Positions 51,420 through 62,416 of a stretch of 64,000 nucleotides of DNA are shown here, in pieces. The notes under the pieces are model-generated. The model was not told the origin of the DNA, searched no databases, and saw only the letters and a program-made list of their open reading frames with translations. How positions within the stretch are numbered: the first letter of the stretch is position 1; every line of letters begins with the position of its first letter. The stretch is from Lactobacillus sp. (GTDB taxonomy: Bacteria > Bacillota > Bacilli > Lactobacillales > Lactobacillaceae), in assembly GCA_022641965.1 (NCBI GenBank), contig JALCDX010000001.1:1-64000 (forward strand). The letters are read 5' to 3'. The position numbers and the translations under genes were made by a program.

Positions 51420-53097
51420 AAATGATGAAGTTGCCATTTACGCCATCGGGGGGTTAGGCGAAATTGGCAAAAACATGTATTGCGTGCAGTTCCAGGATGA
51501 AATTATCATTATGGACTGCGGCATCAAATTCCCAGAAGATGGGATGATGGGGATCAACTACGTTATCTCTGATTACTCATACCTGATTAAAAATCGGTCA
51601 AAGATCAAAGCTTTAGTTGTTTCCCATGGTCATGAGGACCACATTGGCGGTATTCCTTTCCTGCTAGAAAAGATTCCAGAAATTCCAGTTTATGCGACGC
51701 CATTCGCCCTAGCTTTAATTAAAAGCAAGCTGGAAGAACATGGCATTTTAAACCGAACCGAGTTGCATGAAGAGCAGGAAGATACTGTTTTGCGCTTTAA
51801 AAAGCTATCAGTTTCTTTCTTCAGAACCACCCACTCAATTCCTGATACTTTAGGGATCGCGGTTCACACCCCGCTAGGTGCGGTTTTATTTACAGGTGAC
51901 TTTAAATTTGACTTAACGCCAGTCATGAACCAGCCAGCACCCAACTTTAACCGCATGGCTAAGTTAGGCGATGAAGGCGTTTTGGCCTTGCTAGCTGACT
52001 CAACTAACGCTGAAGTCAGTAAATTTACCAAATCAGAACGGTTTGTAGCTAAATCTTTGCACAACATCATCAGCAATATTGATGGTCGAATTATTTTTGC
52101 AACGTTTGCTTCCAACTTGTACCGGGTGTCGACTGCTATTCAAGCAGCCATTGATACTGGCCGCAAAGTAGCTATTTTCGGCCGCTCAATGGAAAACGGC
52201 GTCCAAAACGGAATTGATTTAGGCTATTTGCACGTTCCTGATGATTTAATTGTTGATGCCAAGACTATCAACCATACACCACCAGAAAAAGCGATGATTC
52301 TTTGTACCGGGTCACAAGGCGAGCCTTTAGCTGCCCTTTCGCGCATTGCCAATGGCACTCACCGACAAATTAAGATTCAACCTGGCGATACGGTTATCTT
52401 TTCTTCTAACCCAATTCCTGGCAATACTATTTCTGTCAATAATTTAATCAATAAACTGGATGAAGCTGGTGCCAGCGTAGTTCACGGACGGATCAACAAC
52501 GTCCATACATCTGGTCACGGCGGACAAGAAGAATTGCGGCTAATGGTGCGCTTATCAAAGCCGAAGTATATGATTCCTGTGCACGGCGAATACCGGATGC
52601 AAGTTATTCATACTCATTTGGCCCAAGAAGCAGGCGTACCTGCTAAGAATACTTTCGTCCTAGAAAACGGACAGGTTTTGGTTATTTCCGCTAATGGTGC
52701 CCGTATTGCTGGCCGCATCCCAGCCGGTGATGTGTTTGTCGATACTTCAGGTGCTGCCGATGTCGGCAATGTCGTTGTGCGCGACCGGCAAATTTTAGCT
52801 GATGATGGAGTAGTAGTCGTTGTCGCCACTGTTGATTACAAGCATAAGCGAGTATTAGCAGGACCAGACATTCTCAGCCGCGGATTTGTTTACATGCGTG
52901 AATCAGGCGATTTAATCAATCAAGCCCAAAAGCATGTCTACCACATCCTGCGCTACCAGATGTCTAAATACCAGCATCCGCGTGAAAGCTCTCTGCAACG
53001 AGCAATTATCGAAAATCTGCAAGATTTCTTGTACTCTCGCACAGAAAGACGGCCAATGATTTTAGTTATGATCATTGACAAAAACCAAAAAAAGTAA
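51409..53097 (+). CDS. rnjA: Ribonuclease J1
   Basis: 562 residues. Metallo-beta-lactamase/beta-CASP nuclease with complete metal motif HGHEDHIG (73-80), [20 protein letters not shown] and PVHGEYRMQ. RNase J1 has 5'-3' exonuclease and endonuclease activity and is central to mRNA decay and rRNA maturation. Start is GTG at 51409 inside rpoY; an out-of-frame ATG lies just beyond. Contrast the degenerate motif in rnjB. Confidence 0.96.
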   Translation: MKIKNDEVAIYAIGGLGEIGKNMYCVQFQDEIIIMDCGIKFPEDGMMGINYVISDYSYLIKNRSKIKALVVSHGHEDHIGGIPFLLEKIPEIPVYATPFALALIKSKLEEHGILNRTELHEEQEDTVLRFKKLSVSFFRTTHSIPDTLGIAVHTPLGAVLFTGDFKFDLTPVMNQPAPNFNRMAKLGDEGVLALLADSTNAEVSKFTKSERFVAKSLHNIISNIDGRIIFATFASNLYRVSTAIQAAIDTGRKVAIFGRSMENGVQNGIDLGYLHVPDDLIVDAKTINHTPPEKAMILCTGSQGEPLAALSRIANGTHRQIKIQPGDTVIFSSNPIPGNTISVNNLINKLDEAGASVVHGRINNVHTSGHGGQEELRLMVRLSKPKYMIPVHGEYRMQVIHTHLAQEAGVPAKNTFVLENGQVLVISANGARIAGRIPAGDVFVDTSGAADVGNVVVRDRQILADDGVVVVVATVDYKHKRVLAGPDILSRGFVYMRESGDLINQAQKHVYHILRYQMSKYQHPRESSLQRAIIENLQDFLYSRTERRPMILVMIIDKNQKK

Positions 53098-53116
53098 AAT
53101 ATTAACGAACAAATTT

Positions 53117-53147
53117 AAAAATCCTCCCTTTGCTAGGAGGATTTTTT
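53117..53147 (+). terminator. Terminator of rnjA, overlapping the dagK leader
   Basis: AAAATCCTCC, 9-nt loop, GGAGGATTTT, then TT. The only GGAGG before dagK is in the 3' arm, 16-18 nt from the dagK ATG. Confidence 0.8.
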
Positions 53148-53158
53148 AAGAGAAGCCT

Positions 53159-54076
53159 ATGAGAGTACATTTATTAGTTAATTTGCTAGCTGGATCTGGC
53201 CGGGCTAGAAAAGCATTTGAAAAAACCGAACGGCTACTAGCGGCTAGCCAAATCCCCTATTCTGTCAAAATTTCCAATTATGCTGGCGAAATGGTATCAA
53301 TGGCGCAAGTCACTAGTGACTTATTGATTGACCGGCCAGATGAGCACTTGGTTGTAATTGGTGGTGATGGTTCTTTAAACCAGGCCCTGAATGGCGTTAA
53401 ATTATCAAAAAATCCCGATCAACCGATTTGCTATTTGCCATCCGGCACCGGTAATGATTTTGCTCGGGGAGCCAATCTCAGCACTGAACCGGCCAGAATA
53501 GTGGCTGCCCTGCAAACGCCGCGGGTACAGCCTACTGATTGCATCTATTACGAAAATTTAAAAACCGGCACCAGCGGTTATTTTGTCAATAATCTGGGCA
53601 TTGGCTTTGATGCTTATGTAGTGCAAAAAAGCAATCACTCACCACTGAAAAAAGAATTAGGGCACCTGATTTATGGTGTCAACGTGCTGTCAGCTTTGAA
53701 ACACCAGCATACCTTCCCAGTCAAGGTCATCGAAAATGGCCACAGTCATGAGTTTGATGACGCTTTTTTGCTCACAACGACCAATCACCCCTTCTTTGGC
53801 GGCGGCGTGAGGATTTTGCCGCAGACCAATCCCTTTAATCGTAAAATTGCCGTCATCGTGATTCAAAAACCTAAGGCTGGCATGTTTATGCGTGCTGCCG
53901 GGCATTTAGTGACAGATGGGCAGCATGTTAAATATCCATTCTTCCACTACTATTTTGCCGATGAAGTGCAAGTTGCCAATGGCAAACATGAATTCGGACA
54001 ACTGGATGGCGAAGAATTAGGACAGCATGCTTTCGAGTTCAAATTCAAGATCAGCAAATTCAATTTGTTAGTTTAG
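53159..54076 (+). CDS. Diacylglycerol kinase family lipid kinase (DagK/YegS-like)
   Basis: 305 residues. GGDGSLNQALNG (68-79) and LPSGTGNDFARG are the nucleotide-binding and catalytic signatures of the DAGK catalytic domain; FVNNLGIGFDA and FGGGVRILPQTNPF follow. Soluble DagK recycles diacylglycerol from lipoteichoic acid synthesis to phosphatidate; YegS-like members use other lipids. The start lies 12 nt after the rnjA terminator with only a weak Shine-Dalgarno, AGAGAAG. Confidence 0.87.
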   Translation: MRVHLLVNLLAGSGRARKAFEKTERLLAASQIPYSVKISNYAGEMVSMAQVTSDLLIDRPDEHLVVIGGDGSLNQALNGVKLSKNPDQPICYLPSGTGNDFARGANLSTEPARIVAALQTPRVQPTDCIYYENLKTGTSGYFVNNLGIGFDAYVVQKSNHSPLKKELGHLIYGVNVLSALKHQHTFPVKVIENGHSHEFDDAFLLTTTNHPFFGGGVRILPQTNPFNRKIAVIVIQKPKAGMFMRAAGHLVTDGQHVKYPFFHYYFADEVQVANGKHEFGQLDGEELGQHAFEFKFKISKFNLLV

Positions 54077-54085
54077 TTTTTTATT

Positions 54086-54116
54086 AAGCCTAGCGTCAAT
54101 TGACGCTAGGCTTTTG
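54086..54116 (+). terminator. Terminator of the lipid kinase gene
   Basis: A perfect palindrome: AAGCCTAGCGTCAA then TTGACGCTAGGCTT, followed by TTGC. Symmetric, so it could act on either strand. Confidence 0.85.
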
Positions 54117-54180
54117 CTTTCGCGCCATAAATATCGAATAATAATTTTAAGACAATCCGATCTTTCTAAAGGAGCAAGCA

Positions 54181-54885
54181 ATGACTGCTTATATTGAGGT
54201 CAAACACAATACCAAAATCTACCATTCTGGCAATGAAACTATCTATGCCAATCATGATGTTTCTTTTCAAGTTCAGCGCGGACAACTCGTCATCATTTTA
54301 GGCGAATCCGGAGCTGGCAAATCGACTTTGTTAAACATCCTGGGCGGAATGGACAACAATACTAGTGGTGATGTCATTATCGATGGAAAAAATATCGCTA
54401 AAATGAATAAACATCAGCTAACTGCCTATCGGCGGCTAGACATTGGCTTTGTATTTCAATTTTACAATTTAATTCCTAACTTAACTGCAAAAGAAAATGT
54501 TGAACTGGCAGCTGAAATTGTCCCTCATCCACTTCCTGCAACGGAAGCTTTAGCAAAAGTCGGACTTAGCCAGCGGTCAAATAATTTTCCTGCTCAATTA
54601 TCCGGCGGCGAGCAGCAACGGGTAGCAATTGCGCGGGCAATTGCCAAACGTCCCAAATTGCTGCTTTGCGATGAACCTACAGGGGCTCTAGATTATCTAA
54701 CAGGCAAAAGAATTCTCCAGCTTTTGCAAGACATGAGCAGACAAGAACAAGCAACCGTTATCATCGTTACGCATAATTCGGCTATTGCTCCAATTGCCGA
54801 CCAAGTTATTCGCATGCATGATCGCTCTGTGCAAATGCAGCACACCAACTCGCAGCCAGCTAGCATTGCTGATTTAGAATGGTAG
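54181..54885 (+). CDS. ABC transporter ATP-binding protein (MacB/LolD-like)
   Basis: 234 residues. Walker [10 protein letters not shown] (about 41-49), Q-loop [12 protein letters not shown], signature [16 protein letters not shown], Walker [13 protein letters not shown], and the H-loop VTHN. This is the class that powers FtsX/MacB-type permeases for peptide or lipid extrusion rather than import. AAGGAG precedes the ATG. The partner permease directly downstream is broken, so this ATPase may have lost its job. Confidence 0.92.
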   Translation: MTAYIEVKHNTKIYHSGNETIYANHDVSFQVQRGQLVIILGESGAGKSTLLNILGGMDNNTSGDVIIDGKNIAKMNKHQLTAYRRLDIGFVFQFYNLIPNLTAKENVELAAEIVPHPLPATEALAKVGLSQRSNNFPAQLSGGEQQRVAIARAIAKRPKLLLCDEPTGALDYLTGKRILQLLQDMSRQEQATVIIVTHNSAIAPIADQVIRMHDRSVQMQHTNSQPASIADLEW

Positions 54886-57170
54886 GTGACTAGCCTGCAG
54901 GCAAAAATGCTGTGGAAAGATGCTGGACAAGCAATTCTGCACTCTCTTGGCCGTTACCTAGCGATCATCGCTTTAATTGCTTTAGGCACCTTTTCCTATG
55001 TTGGCTTGAAAATGGCTGGGCCTGACATGAGGACAACCGGCCGTGATTTTTTTACTGCCCATCATATAGCTGATTTAACTGTGACTGCCAATATTGGATT
55101 GGATACACAAGACAAACAAAGCATTAGTAATTTTTACGGCATCAAAAGTGCGGAATACGGTTATTTTCAAGACACCACAGTCAAAGGCACAAACACCACG
55201 CTACGTATTTTTTCCGCGCCTAAACAACTATCCAGCTATGCAGTTATTAAAGGCCGCCTGCCCCGCAAGCAAAACGAAATTGCCCTATCCTATTTGCTAG
55301 CCAATAACTTTAAACTAAATCAGCAGATTCAGCTGCAGCAGGCTAGCTATTTAAAAAAACGAAATTTTAAAATTGTTGGTTTTGTTAAATCTAGCGAATA
55401 CTTAGATAAAAAGCAGATTGGGCAAACTAAATTAGGCAATGGCCAATTAACCGGCATTGCAGTTGCTGACATCACCGCTTTCAACTCCCCTGTTCATCAA
55501 ATTTGCCGGTTAACTTTTAAAAACACAAGTGGGCTAAGTCCTTTCAGCAAGAGCTATCGCAATCGTTCTTACCACAATCGGCAGCGATTGCAAAAAAAGC
55601 TTGACCGGCTTGCTAAAGCAAAAGCCATTAAACTGCAGCGGGCAATGCAACTGCAGAATTTAAACCGTCAGTTTGCTTATCCGCACTATACGGTTAGCAG
55701 CCGTGAAGACAACCTGGGCTACGCAACTTATCGAGCCGATTCTGAAAAAGTCGAAATTTTAGCTAGCGTGTTCCCAGTTTTTCTTTATGCAGTGGCTGCT
55801 CTAGTGTGTTTGTCAACCATGACTCGCTTCGTGGAAGAAGAACGCATCAAAATTGGCACCTTGAAGGCCCTGGGTTATAGCAATGCTGCTGTCGGCTTAA
55901 AATTCACCTTATACAGTACTAGTGCTGCCCTCTTGGGAGTACTGCTGGGAGCATGTCTTGGCTATACTTTTTTGCCAAGCATGATCATTAAGGCCTATTT
56001 GTCTAATTCGACGCTAGGTACTAATTTTGAATTAAATTTTGCTTGGCGGCCGCTTCTGATTTCACTGGCAGTTGCCCTGGGATCGACCACAATCGTAACT
56101 TGGCTGACGCTTTCGACTACTTTAAGACAGCGTCCAGCGGCTTTGCTGCTGCCTAAGCCGCCTAAAAATGGGGCACGTATTTTATTAGAGCGCATTACCC
56201 ATCTATGGAAGCGCCTCTCTTTCTCAGCCAAAGTTACAGCTCGGAATGCTGTTCGCTACAAGAGCCGCATGCTCATGACCATTCTAGGCGTAGCAGGTTG
56301 TACCGGTCTGCTAGTCATGGGTTTTGGCATCCGCGATTCTTTACAGGGAATTGGTCAAATTCAATATAATCAAATTGAAAAAAATGATCTAATTGCTTTG
56401 CAGCAGCCGGCCGCCAGTCAATCGCAAACACATGCTCTCCAAAGCTTTTTAAAAGGTTCCGCCATTAAAAACAGCTTGCCTATTCACTATGAGCAGCTAT
56501 CAAAACACCAGTCAAAAACTGGAGCTACTCAAGCTGTAACCATGATCGTCCCTCAAAAGCCACAAGATCTGCGGCAGTTTATTAATTTGCGGCAGCGATC
56601 CAATCATCAACAGTTAACTTTGCCAAAAAATGGAGCGGTTATTTGATCACGATGCAATCTCATCAGCAAATTGATAGCTGCAGCAGACAACTAATTAAAC
56701 TAGCCGGAGTACAAACAATCATTGCCAATTCTGCGAACCGTCAATTTCTAAATTCATACACCAAGAGCATTGATTTGGTGATTGTTATCTTAATCTTAAT
56801 AGCTGCTTTACTAGCTGTCGTTGTGATTTACAACTTAACAAATATTAATGTCGCCGAGCGTGTGCGAGAGTTATCTACGATCAAAGTACTCGGCTTTTAC
56901 GACCGAGAAGTTACTTTATACATCTATCGCGAAACGATTGTGCTCTCTTTAATCGGCATCCTGGTAGGTTTCATTTTTGGATGGTGGCTGCATCAATTCA
57001 TTATTCTGAATTTGCCACCTGATCAGGCTATGTTTGATCCCGGCATGCATCCGCTAAACTTTTTGCTATCAGCTGCAATCCCCGCCATCATTACTGGTCT
57101 GATGGCCATTTGGGTTCATCAGCATTTGAAGAAGATCAACATGCTCGATGCTTTAGCTTCATTAGATTAA
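54886..57170 (+). pseudogene. FtsX/MacB-type ABC permease, broken by internal deletion and frameshift
   Basis: Two pieces in different frames: 54886-56646 (586 codons, GTG start) and about 56643-57170 (C-terminal part). The first has a membrane helix, the large extracellular domain, an FtsX domain (about 300-420), a further helix (ILGVAGCTGLLVMGFGIRD) and part of a second extracellular domain. It ends at PKNGAVI-stop. The second resumes with QLIKLAGVQTIIANSANRQF and the last FtsX domain (NVAERVRELSTIKVLGFYDR). Related permeases have roughly 80-100 more residues between these points. Partial function cannot be excluded. Confidence 0.78.
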
Positions 57171-57177
57171 CGACAGT

Positions 57178-57210
57178 AAAAAAAAGAGGCTGTTATGCCT
57201 CTTCTTTTTG
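57178..57210. terminator. Bidirectional terminator between the ABC permease and recD2
   Basis: AAGAGGC, loop TGTTAT, GCCTCTT with T-runs on both strands. On the minus strand the 5' arm includes the last codons and stop of recD2. Confidence 0.9.
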
Positions 57211-59514
57211 GTGGCTCAATTTTATACCATCCATTCCAATCATGGGATCGATTGTTCCAGCTTTAATTTTAGCTGGCGTTAAAACATAAGCTTCATCGTC
57301 AGCCGTCTCCTCTGCGGGCTCAGCCTGCAAAAGCCGCCGAATTTGAGCTACTAATCCAGTTTGTCTAGCATTGCCAGGCGTTTTAACTGCTAAAGCAAAC
57401 GCTTGTGGATCCCCGACCAAGACCAAAATTTGCTCTGCTCGGGTAATGCCCGTGTACAACAAATTGCGGCGCAGCATGATGTAATTTTGCATGGTTAAAG
57501 CCAAAATCACCACTGGAAATTCTGATCCTTGCGCCTTATGAATCGTAATGGCATAAGCATGAGTTATGTCAAACAGATCATTTTTGCTTAAGCTAACCTG
57601 CCGACCATCAAAATCGACAGTCGCGGTTTCTTGCTTATTCTCGGGTTGCAAACCAATGATTTGGCCAATTTGGCCATTATAAATATCTTTTGTCGGATTA
57701 TTTTGCAGCTGTAAAACCCTATCACCGATCCAAAAAGTTTCGTCATGAACTTCCACCGATTTAGCATCGGCTTTAACCGGATTCATAATCGCTCTTAACT
57801 CACGATTCAGTTTAATAATGCCACCTGGGCCGCGGTACATCGCTGTTAGTACTTGCAAATCACCTTTTTGAAACTTTTTGAGGGCAATTTTGATAATTTT
57901 ACCAATCGCATCTTCGACTTGCTCAGGGCGCGCAGGAATGAACGAATAATTAGCCGTTTTTTGAAACATCGCAGCGGTTTCTTCGCCTCGATTAACCGCA
58001 TGGGCTAAAGAAATAATGCTTGAATCATTCTCTTGTCGGTGAATTTTGGTTAACTTAGTTGTTGGAAATGCTCCGGTTCTAATGAGATCAGCAAAGACAT
58101 TACCTGGTCCAACTGAAGGCAGCTGATCTTGGTCGCCAACAAAGACAATATGCTTGGTCCCAGCAATAGCTGACAGGAGCTGCTTGAATAAGAACATGTC
58201 AACCATCGACATTTCATCAACGATCAAGATTTCTCCATTTAATTCATTCAAGTCTTCCGCCGCTGTCTCGCCAATTCCTAAGCCCAGCAAACGGTGAATC
58301 GTTTGGGCATTTAAACCTGTGACTTCGCTCATCCGCTTAGCTGCCCTGCCAGTAGGTGCAGCCAGCAAAAATGGTGAATCTTCACTATACAAAACAGCAC
58401 TAGGAATTTCAGCTAATTTACGCAAGCATTGCAAAATTCCATTAATGATCGTCGTCTTCCCGGTCCCCGGACCACCAGTAATAATAGAAATTGGGTGCGT
58501 CAAAGCATTAATGATTGCTTGCTGTTGAGTAGGATCATACTCAATTTGCTGGGCTGAGGTTAAATCAGCCAAGGCATTTTTAATTTGCTTAGAGCTATAC
58601 TCGGCCTGATCAGCTCTAGCAGTCTGTAGACGCTGCAGCTGCCGAGCAATGTCTTGTTCGGTTTGAAAAGAGTTAGCTAAAAATATTAGTCGATCCTGGA
58701 CAACTATTTGACCCTGTTCTTGCAAATGATTGATTGCAGCAGCTAGCTGTTCAAAGTCATCCATGTCCAGCAAGTCCGCTGCTGCTTGCAGCAATTCGCG
58801 ATCTGCCAGACAAGTGTTGCCGTCTTCCAGTAAATTTTTGCGCAAAACCTGTTTAATTGCTCCACCGATCCTCCGCTGATCTGTCAGTCCGATTTGCAGA
58901 TCTTGCCCAATTCGGTCAGCCGTTGCGAAGCCATAACCTGGAATTTTACCTACTGCTTCATATGGATCGGCTTTGATTTTAGTCAAAGCATCCCCATGAT
59001 ATTCATGATAAAACTGTTCACTAACCCGCTTGTTCAAACCTAACCGTGCTAATTTGAGCATCAGTTCCGAATAAGAGTCCATTTGCGACAAGCCCGTCAG
59101 CAAACTATCTTTTTGACGCCGTGTTAAGGACAAAGTCGCGATTTTGGCTGGATTTTCTTTCAAAATCGATAAAGCATCCAGGCCAAGTTCAGCAATGATT
59201 TTTTCAGCAGCCTTTTGCCCAATTCCAGGAAATTTTTTCCCGCTTAAATAAGACTTCAAACTGCCCTCTTCTCGTGGCAGCACTGCCTGGTAGCTGCTGG
59301 CTTTAAATTGCCAGCCGAATTTTTCATGCAGAACCAGTTGACCTTGAAACCGAAAAGTATCCCCAGCCTTAATTTCGGCAAAACTGCCAGTCACGCGAAT
59401 AGAATCGCGATCGTATTTTGGCAGACTGCCAATAATTTTTACGTCAATAATTTTGAACTGATCAGAACTGCTTTCAAAGACTAGATCTACCACTTGTCCA
59501 GTTAATTCGGTCAT
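57193..59514 (-). CDS. recD2: ATP-dependent RecD-like DNA helicase RecD2
   Basis: 773 residues. N-terminal OB fold and helix-hairpin-helix region (FPGIGQKAAEKIIAELG), then SF1B helicase motifs: GGPGTGKTT (Walker A, about 345), VDEMSMVD, FVGDQDQLPSVGPG and the C-terminal YAITIHKAQGSEFPVV. RecD2 is the stand-alone 5'-3' helicase of bacteria lacking RecBC and helps genome stability. Its ATG overlaps the TPR gene stop by four nt. Confidence 0.95.
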   Translation of the reverse strand: MTELTGQVVDLVFESSSDQFKIIDVKIIGSLPKYDRDSIRVTGSFAEIKAGDTFRFQGQLVLHEKFGWQFKASSYQAVLPREEGSLKSYLSGKKFPGIGQKAAEKIIAELGLDALSILKENPAKIATLSLTRRQKDSLLTGLSQMDSYSELMLKLARLGLNKRVSEQFYHEYHGDALTKIKADPYEAVGKIPGYGFATADRIGQDLQIGLTDQRRIGGAIKQVLRKNLLEDGNTCLADRELLQAAADLLDMDDFEQLAAAINHLQEQGQIVVQDRLIFLANSFQTEQDIARQLQRLQTARADQAEYSSKQIKNALADLTSAQQIEYDPTQQQAIINALTHPISIITGGPGTGKTTIINGILQCLRKLAEIPSAVLYSEDSPFLLAAPTGRAAKRMSEVTGLNAQTIHRLLGLGIGETAAEDLNELNGEILIVDEMSMVDMFLFKQLLSAIAGTKHIVFVGDQDQLPSVGPGNVFADLIRTGAFPTTKLTKIHRQENDSSIISLAHAVNRGEETAAMFQKTANYSFIPARPEQVEDAIGKIIKIALKKFQKGDLQVLTAMYRGPGGIIKLNRELRAIMNPVKADAKSVEVHDETFWIGDRVLQLQNNPTKDIYNGQIGQIIGLQPENKQETATVDFDGRQVSLSKNDLFDITHAYAITIHKAQGSEFPVVILALTMQNYIMLRRNLLYTGITRAEQILVLVGDPQAFALAVKTPGNARQTGLVAQIRRLLQAEPAEETADDEAYVLTPAKIKAGTIDPMIGMDGIKLSHQKEEA

Positions 59515-60164
59515 GGCTGCTGCTCCTGCTTGCTCTTAACCGCCTGAATGATCGTCTGATATTGTTGCAGTGCCCGCTGGTAATACTTGGCATCAAGCTG
59601 TTTGCTATGCTGCCAAGCAGCCTCTGCTTGCACGCGATCAGCCGGAAGAAGTGCTACTCCTAGCAAGAACCATACTTTTGCCGTTCGCTGGGTCGGCGCA
59701 ATCTTTGCAAAGCTGCTGCTGGCTTGTTTAGTGTCACCAAGATTTAACCACAAATCGCCAAGCAGTTCCCAAGTCCGGTCATCAGGCTGCTTAATCGTCA
59801 AGGCATAGGCTAAGCCCCGTTCTGGCTGACCCAATTTCAAAAATACCAGTGCTTTTTGATATAAAGCAGGATCAGTGTTAGGAAGCTCATCCAAAATTGC
59901 CAGTGCCTGTTTAAATTCTCCTTGCATATAGTAGCAAATCGCTAAATTGTACAAGAGTTCGCGGGGCTTTTTAACCAAATGCTGGGCTTGCTCTAGTAGC
60001 TGCTGTGCTTGCTGGGCACTGCCCTGCTCAAGCAAATAGGTTGACAACTGCAGATAATTATTGATTTCTTGCGGATGCGCATCAATTGCTTGCACCAGCA
60101 AATGAATTGCTTTGTCTGTTTGACCAGCCTGGTAGAGCTGATCGATTTTCCGATTAAGTGCCAT
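59511..60164 (-). CDS. TPR repeat protein upstream of recD2
   Basis: 217 residues of TPR helical pairs across the whole length (IDQLYQAGQTDKAIHLLVQA, YYMQGEFKQALAILDELP, DLWLNLGDTKQASSSFAKI), no membrane segment. It sits between the phosphatase gene (one-nt overlap, TAATG type) and recD2 (four-nt overlap), an arrangement seen in other lactobacilli. The partner is unknown. The C-terminus is Gln/Lys-rich. Confidence 0.85.
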   Translation of the reverse strand: MALNRKIDQLYQAGQTDKAIHLLVQAIDAHPQEINNYLQLSTYLLEQGSAQQAQQLLEQAQHLVKKPRELLYNLAICYYMQGEFKQALAILDELPNTDPALYQKALVFLKLGQPERGLAYALTIKQPDDRTWELLGDLWLNLGDTKQASSSFAKIAPTQRTAKVWFLLGVALLPADRVQAEAAWQHSKQLDAKYYQRALQQYQTIIQAVKSKQEQQP

Positions 60165-60823
60165 TATAGTAAATCCGTGGCCGACAATTTGCGGCCCAAA
60201 TAATCCGTCTTATTCCATACTACTTTCTGAAAGCTGCGGCCTTGATCAGTCGTTGATAAAATGGTCAGGCTGGTATTGCCTAACCCGCCATGTTTGCGCA
60301 GATCTGCCAATGGGTAGCCAAGCAGTCCTCCCATAATTGCGCACAGCGCCGCCCCATGACTGACCGCCAGCACTTTGTCGTCTTGATTAGGGAACTTGCT
60401 AGCAACTGACTGAGCAAAGCTTTTTCCGCGAGCAATGATGTGCGGGTAAGATTCACCGGATAGTTCTGTTGGATCATATTTATCAGGTGCATCCCAAAAG
60501 TTCTTAACCTGGACTGGATACTTTTCGGCGGCAGCCTTAAAGGTCATCCCCTCCAGTTTGCCTAAATTAAACTCACGCAATCGTTCATCCTTAATGACAG
60601 GCAATTGACTGCCCATTGCATCGCGAATACCGCAGGCAGTTTGGTAGGCACGTGTTAACGGACTAGCGTAAATTGCTGAAAATTTAGTGCCACGCAGATA
60701 GTTGCCAAGCTTCTTAATATCAGCTAAGCTTTGCGGCAATAGTGGCGAATCGCCATGACCGCCTTGAAAGCGTCCAGCTAGGTTCCACTCTGTCTTGCCA
60801 TGACGCACAAAATAAATTTCCAT
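60164..60823 (-). CDS. Histidine phosphatase family protein (phosphoglycerate mutase-like)
   Basis: 219 residues. RHGKTEWN near the N-terminus holds the catalytic His in the RHG motif; the second His is in AVSHGAALCAIMG; Arg/Glu partners are in YASPLTRAYQTA and LREFNLGKLEGM. Substrate range of the family is wide (phosphoglycerate, phosphatases such as PhoE/GpmB), so gpmB is only a label. AAGGAGAAGG precedes the ATG. Confidence 0.88.
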   Translation of the reverse strand: MEIYFVRHGKTEWNLAGRFQGGHGDSPLLPQSLADIKKLGNYLRGTKFSAIYASPLTRAYQTACGIRDAMGSQLPVIKDERLREFNLGKLEGMTFKAAAEKYPVQVKNFWDAPDKYDPTELSGESYPHIIARGKSFAQSVASKFPNQDDKVLAVSHGAALCAIMGGLLGYPLADLRKHGGLGNTSLTILSTTDQGRSFQKVVWNKTDYLGRKLSATDLL

Positions 60824-60847
60824 GCCTTCTCCTTCTTTCTGCCACTA

Positions 60848-60856
60848 ATCATAACA
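60848..60856 (-). promoter_or_regulatory. Extended -10 promoter of the phosphatase-TPR-recD2 operon
   Basis: The minus strand has TGTTATGAT, 25 nt before the phosphatase ATG. Its -35 region falls inside the stem of the mnmA terminator. Confidence 0.55.
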
Positions 60857-60882
60857 AAAAAACTAGTGCTTTCGCACTAGTT
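60856..60882 (-). terminator. Terminator of mnmA
   Basis: The minus strand has AACTAGTGC, tetraloop GAAA, GCACTAGTT, then TTTTT. Its U-tract merges into the next promoter. Confidence 0.92.
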
Positions 60883-60892
60883 AAAACAATTG

Positions 60893-62026
<1,134 letters not shown>

Positions 62027-62368
62027 TCAATCCTTTACCTCAGTCAGAATTTTTCGCTCGATTAAATCTTTTAGAATATAGTTCAGCAATTCCACAGTCG
62101 GTGCTAATTGCTTATTTTTGAAAATATTGACCTTTTGCAAACCATTACGATCAGTTACAACCATTGTCAATGTTTCCATATCTGCCCGCAGAGTGATCTT
62201 CAGCTTGGTCGGTGCATTATATGGTGAATCATTGTAGAGCTGATGCTCATACACATAATTGCCCCGCTGAGTTTGTTTAAAACCAGCATCAATCAACGCG
62301 TATTTTTTCAAATCCGCATTAACCATAAATTGCCGATTATCGCCGTTAATTTTCACTTTGTTAGCCAT
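62027..62368 (-). CDS. DUF1831 family protein
   Basis: 113 residues, alpha-beta with no membrane segment. The start MANKVKINGDNRQFMVNADL and the ending VELLNYILKDLIERKILTEV match the DUF1831 family of Lactobacillales, of unknown function and commonly found between a cysteine desulfurase and mnmA. That placement suggests a link to tRNA thiolation or sulfur handling, which is inference only. Confidence 0.85.
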   Translation of the reverse strand: MANKVKINGDNRQFMVNADLKKYALIDAGFKQTQRGNYVYEHQLYNDSPYNAPTKLKITLRADMETLTMVVTDRNGLQKVNIFKNKQLAPTVELLNYILKDLIERKILTEVKD

Positions 62369-62416
62369 TTTCGAGCCTCACTAACTAATAATAAGTAAAC
62401 AACTTGCCAAAAGCAA

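Noticed and set aside
54886..57170. Programmed frameshift joining the two permease pieces
   Set aside because: There is no slippery run with a downstream structure at the junction, and sequence expected between the pieces is missing, so a simple shift would not restore the family layout.
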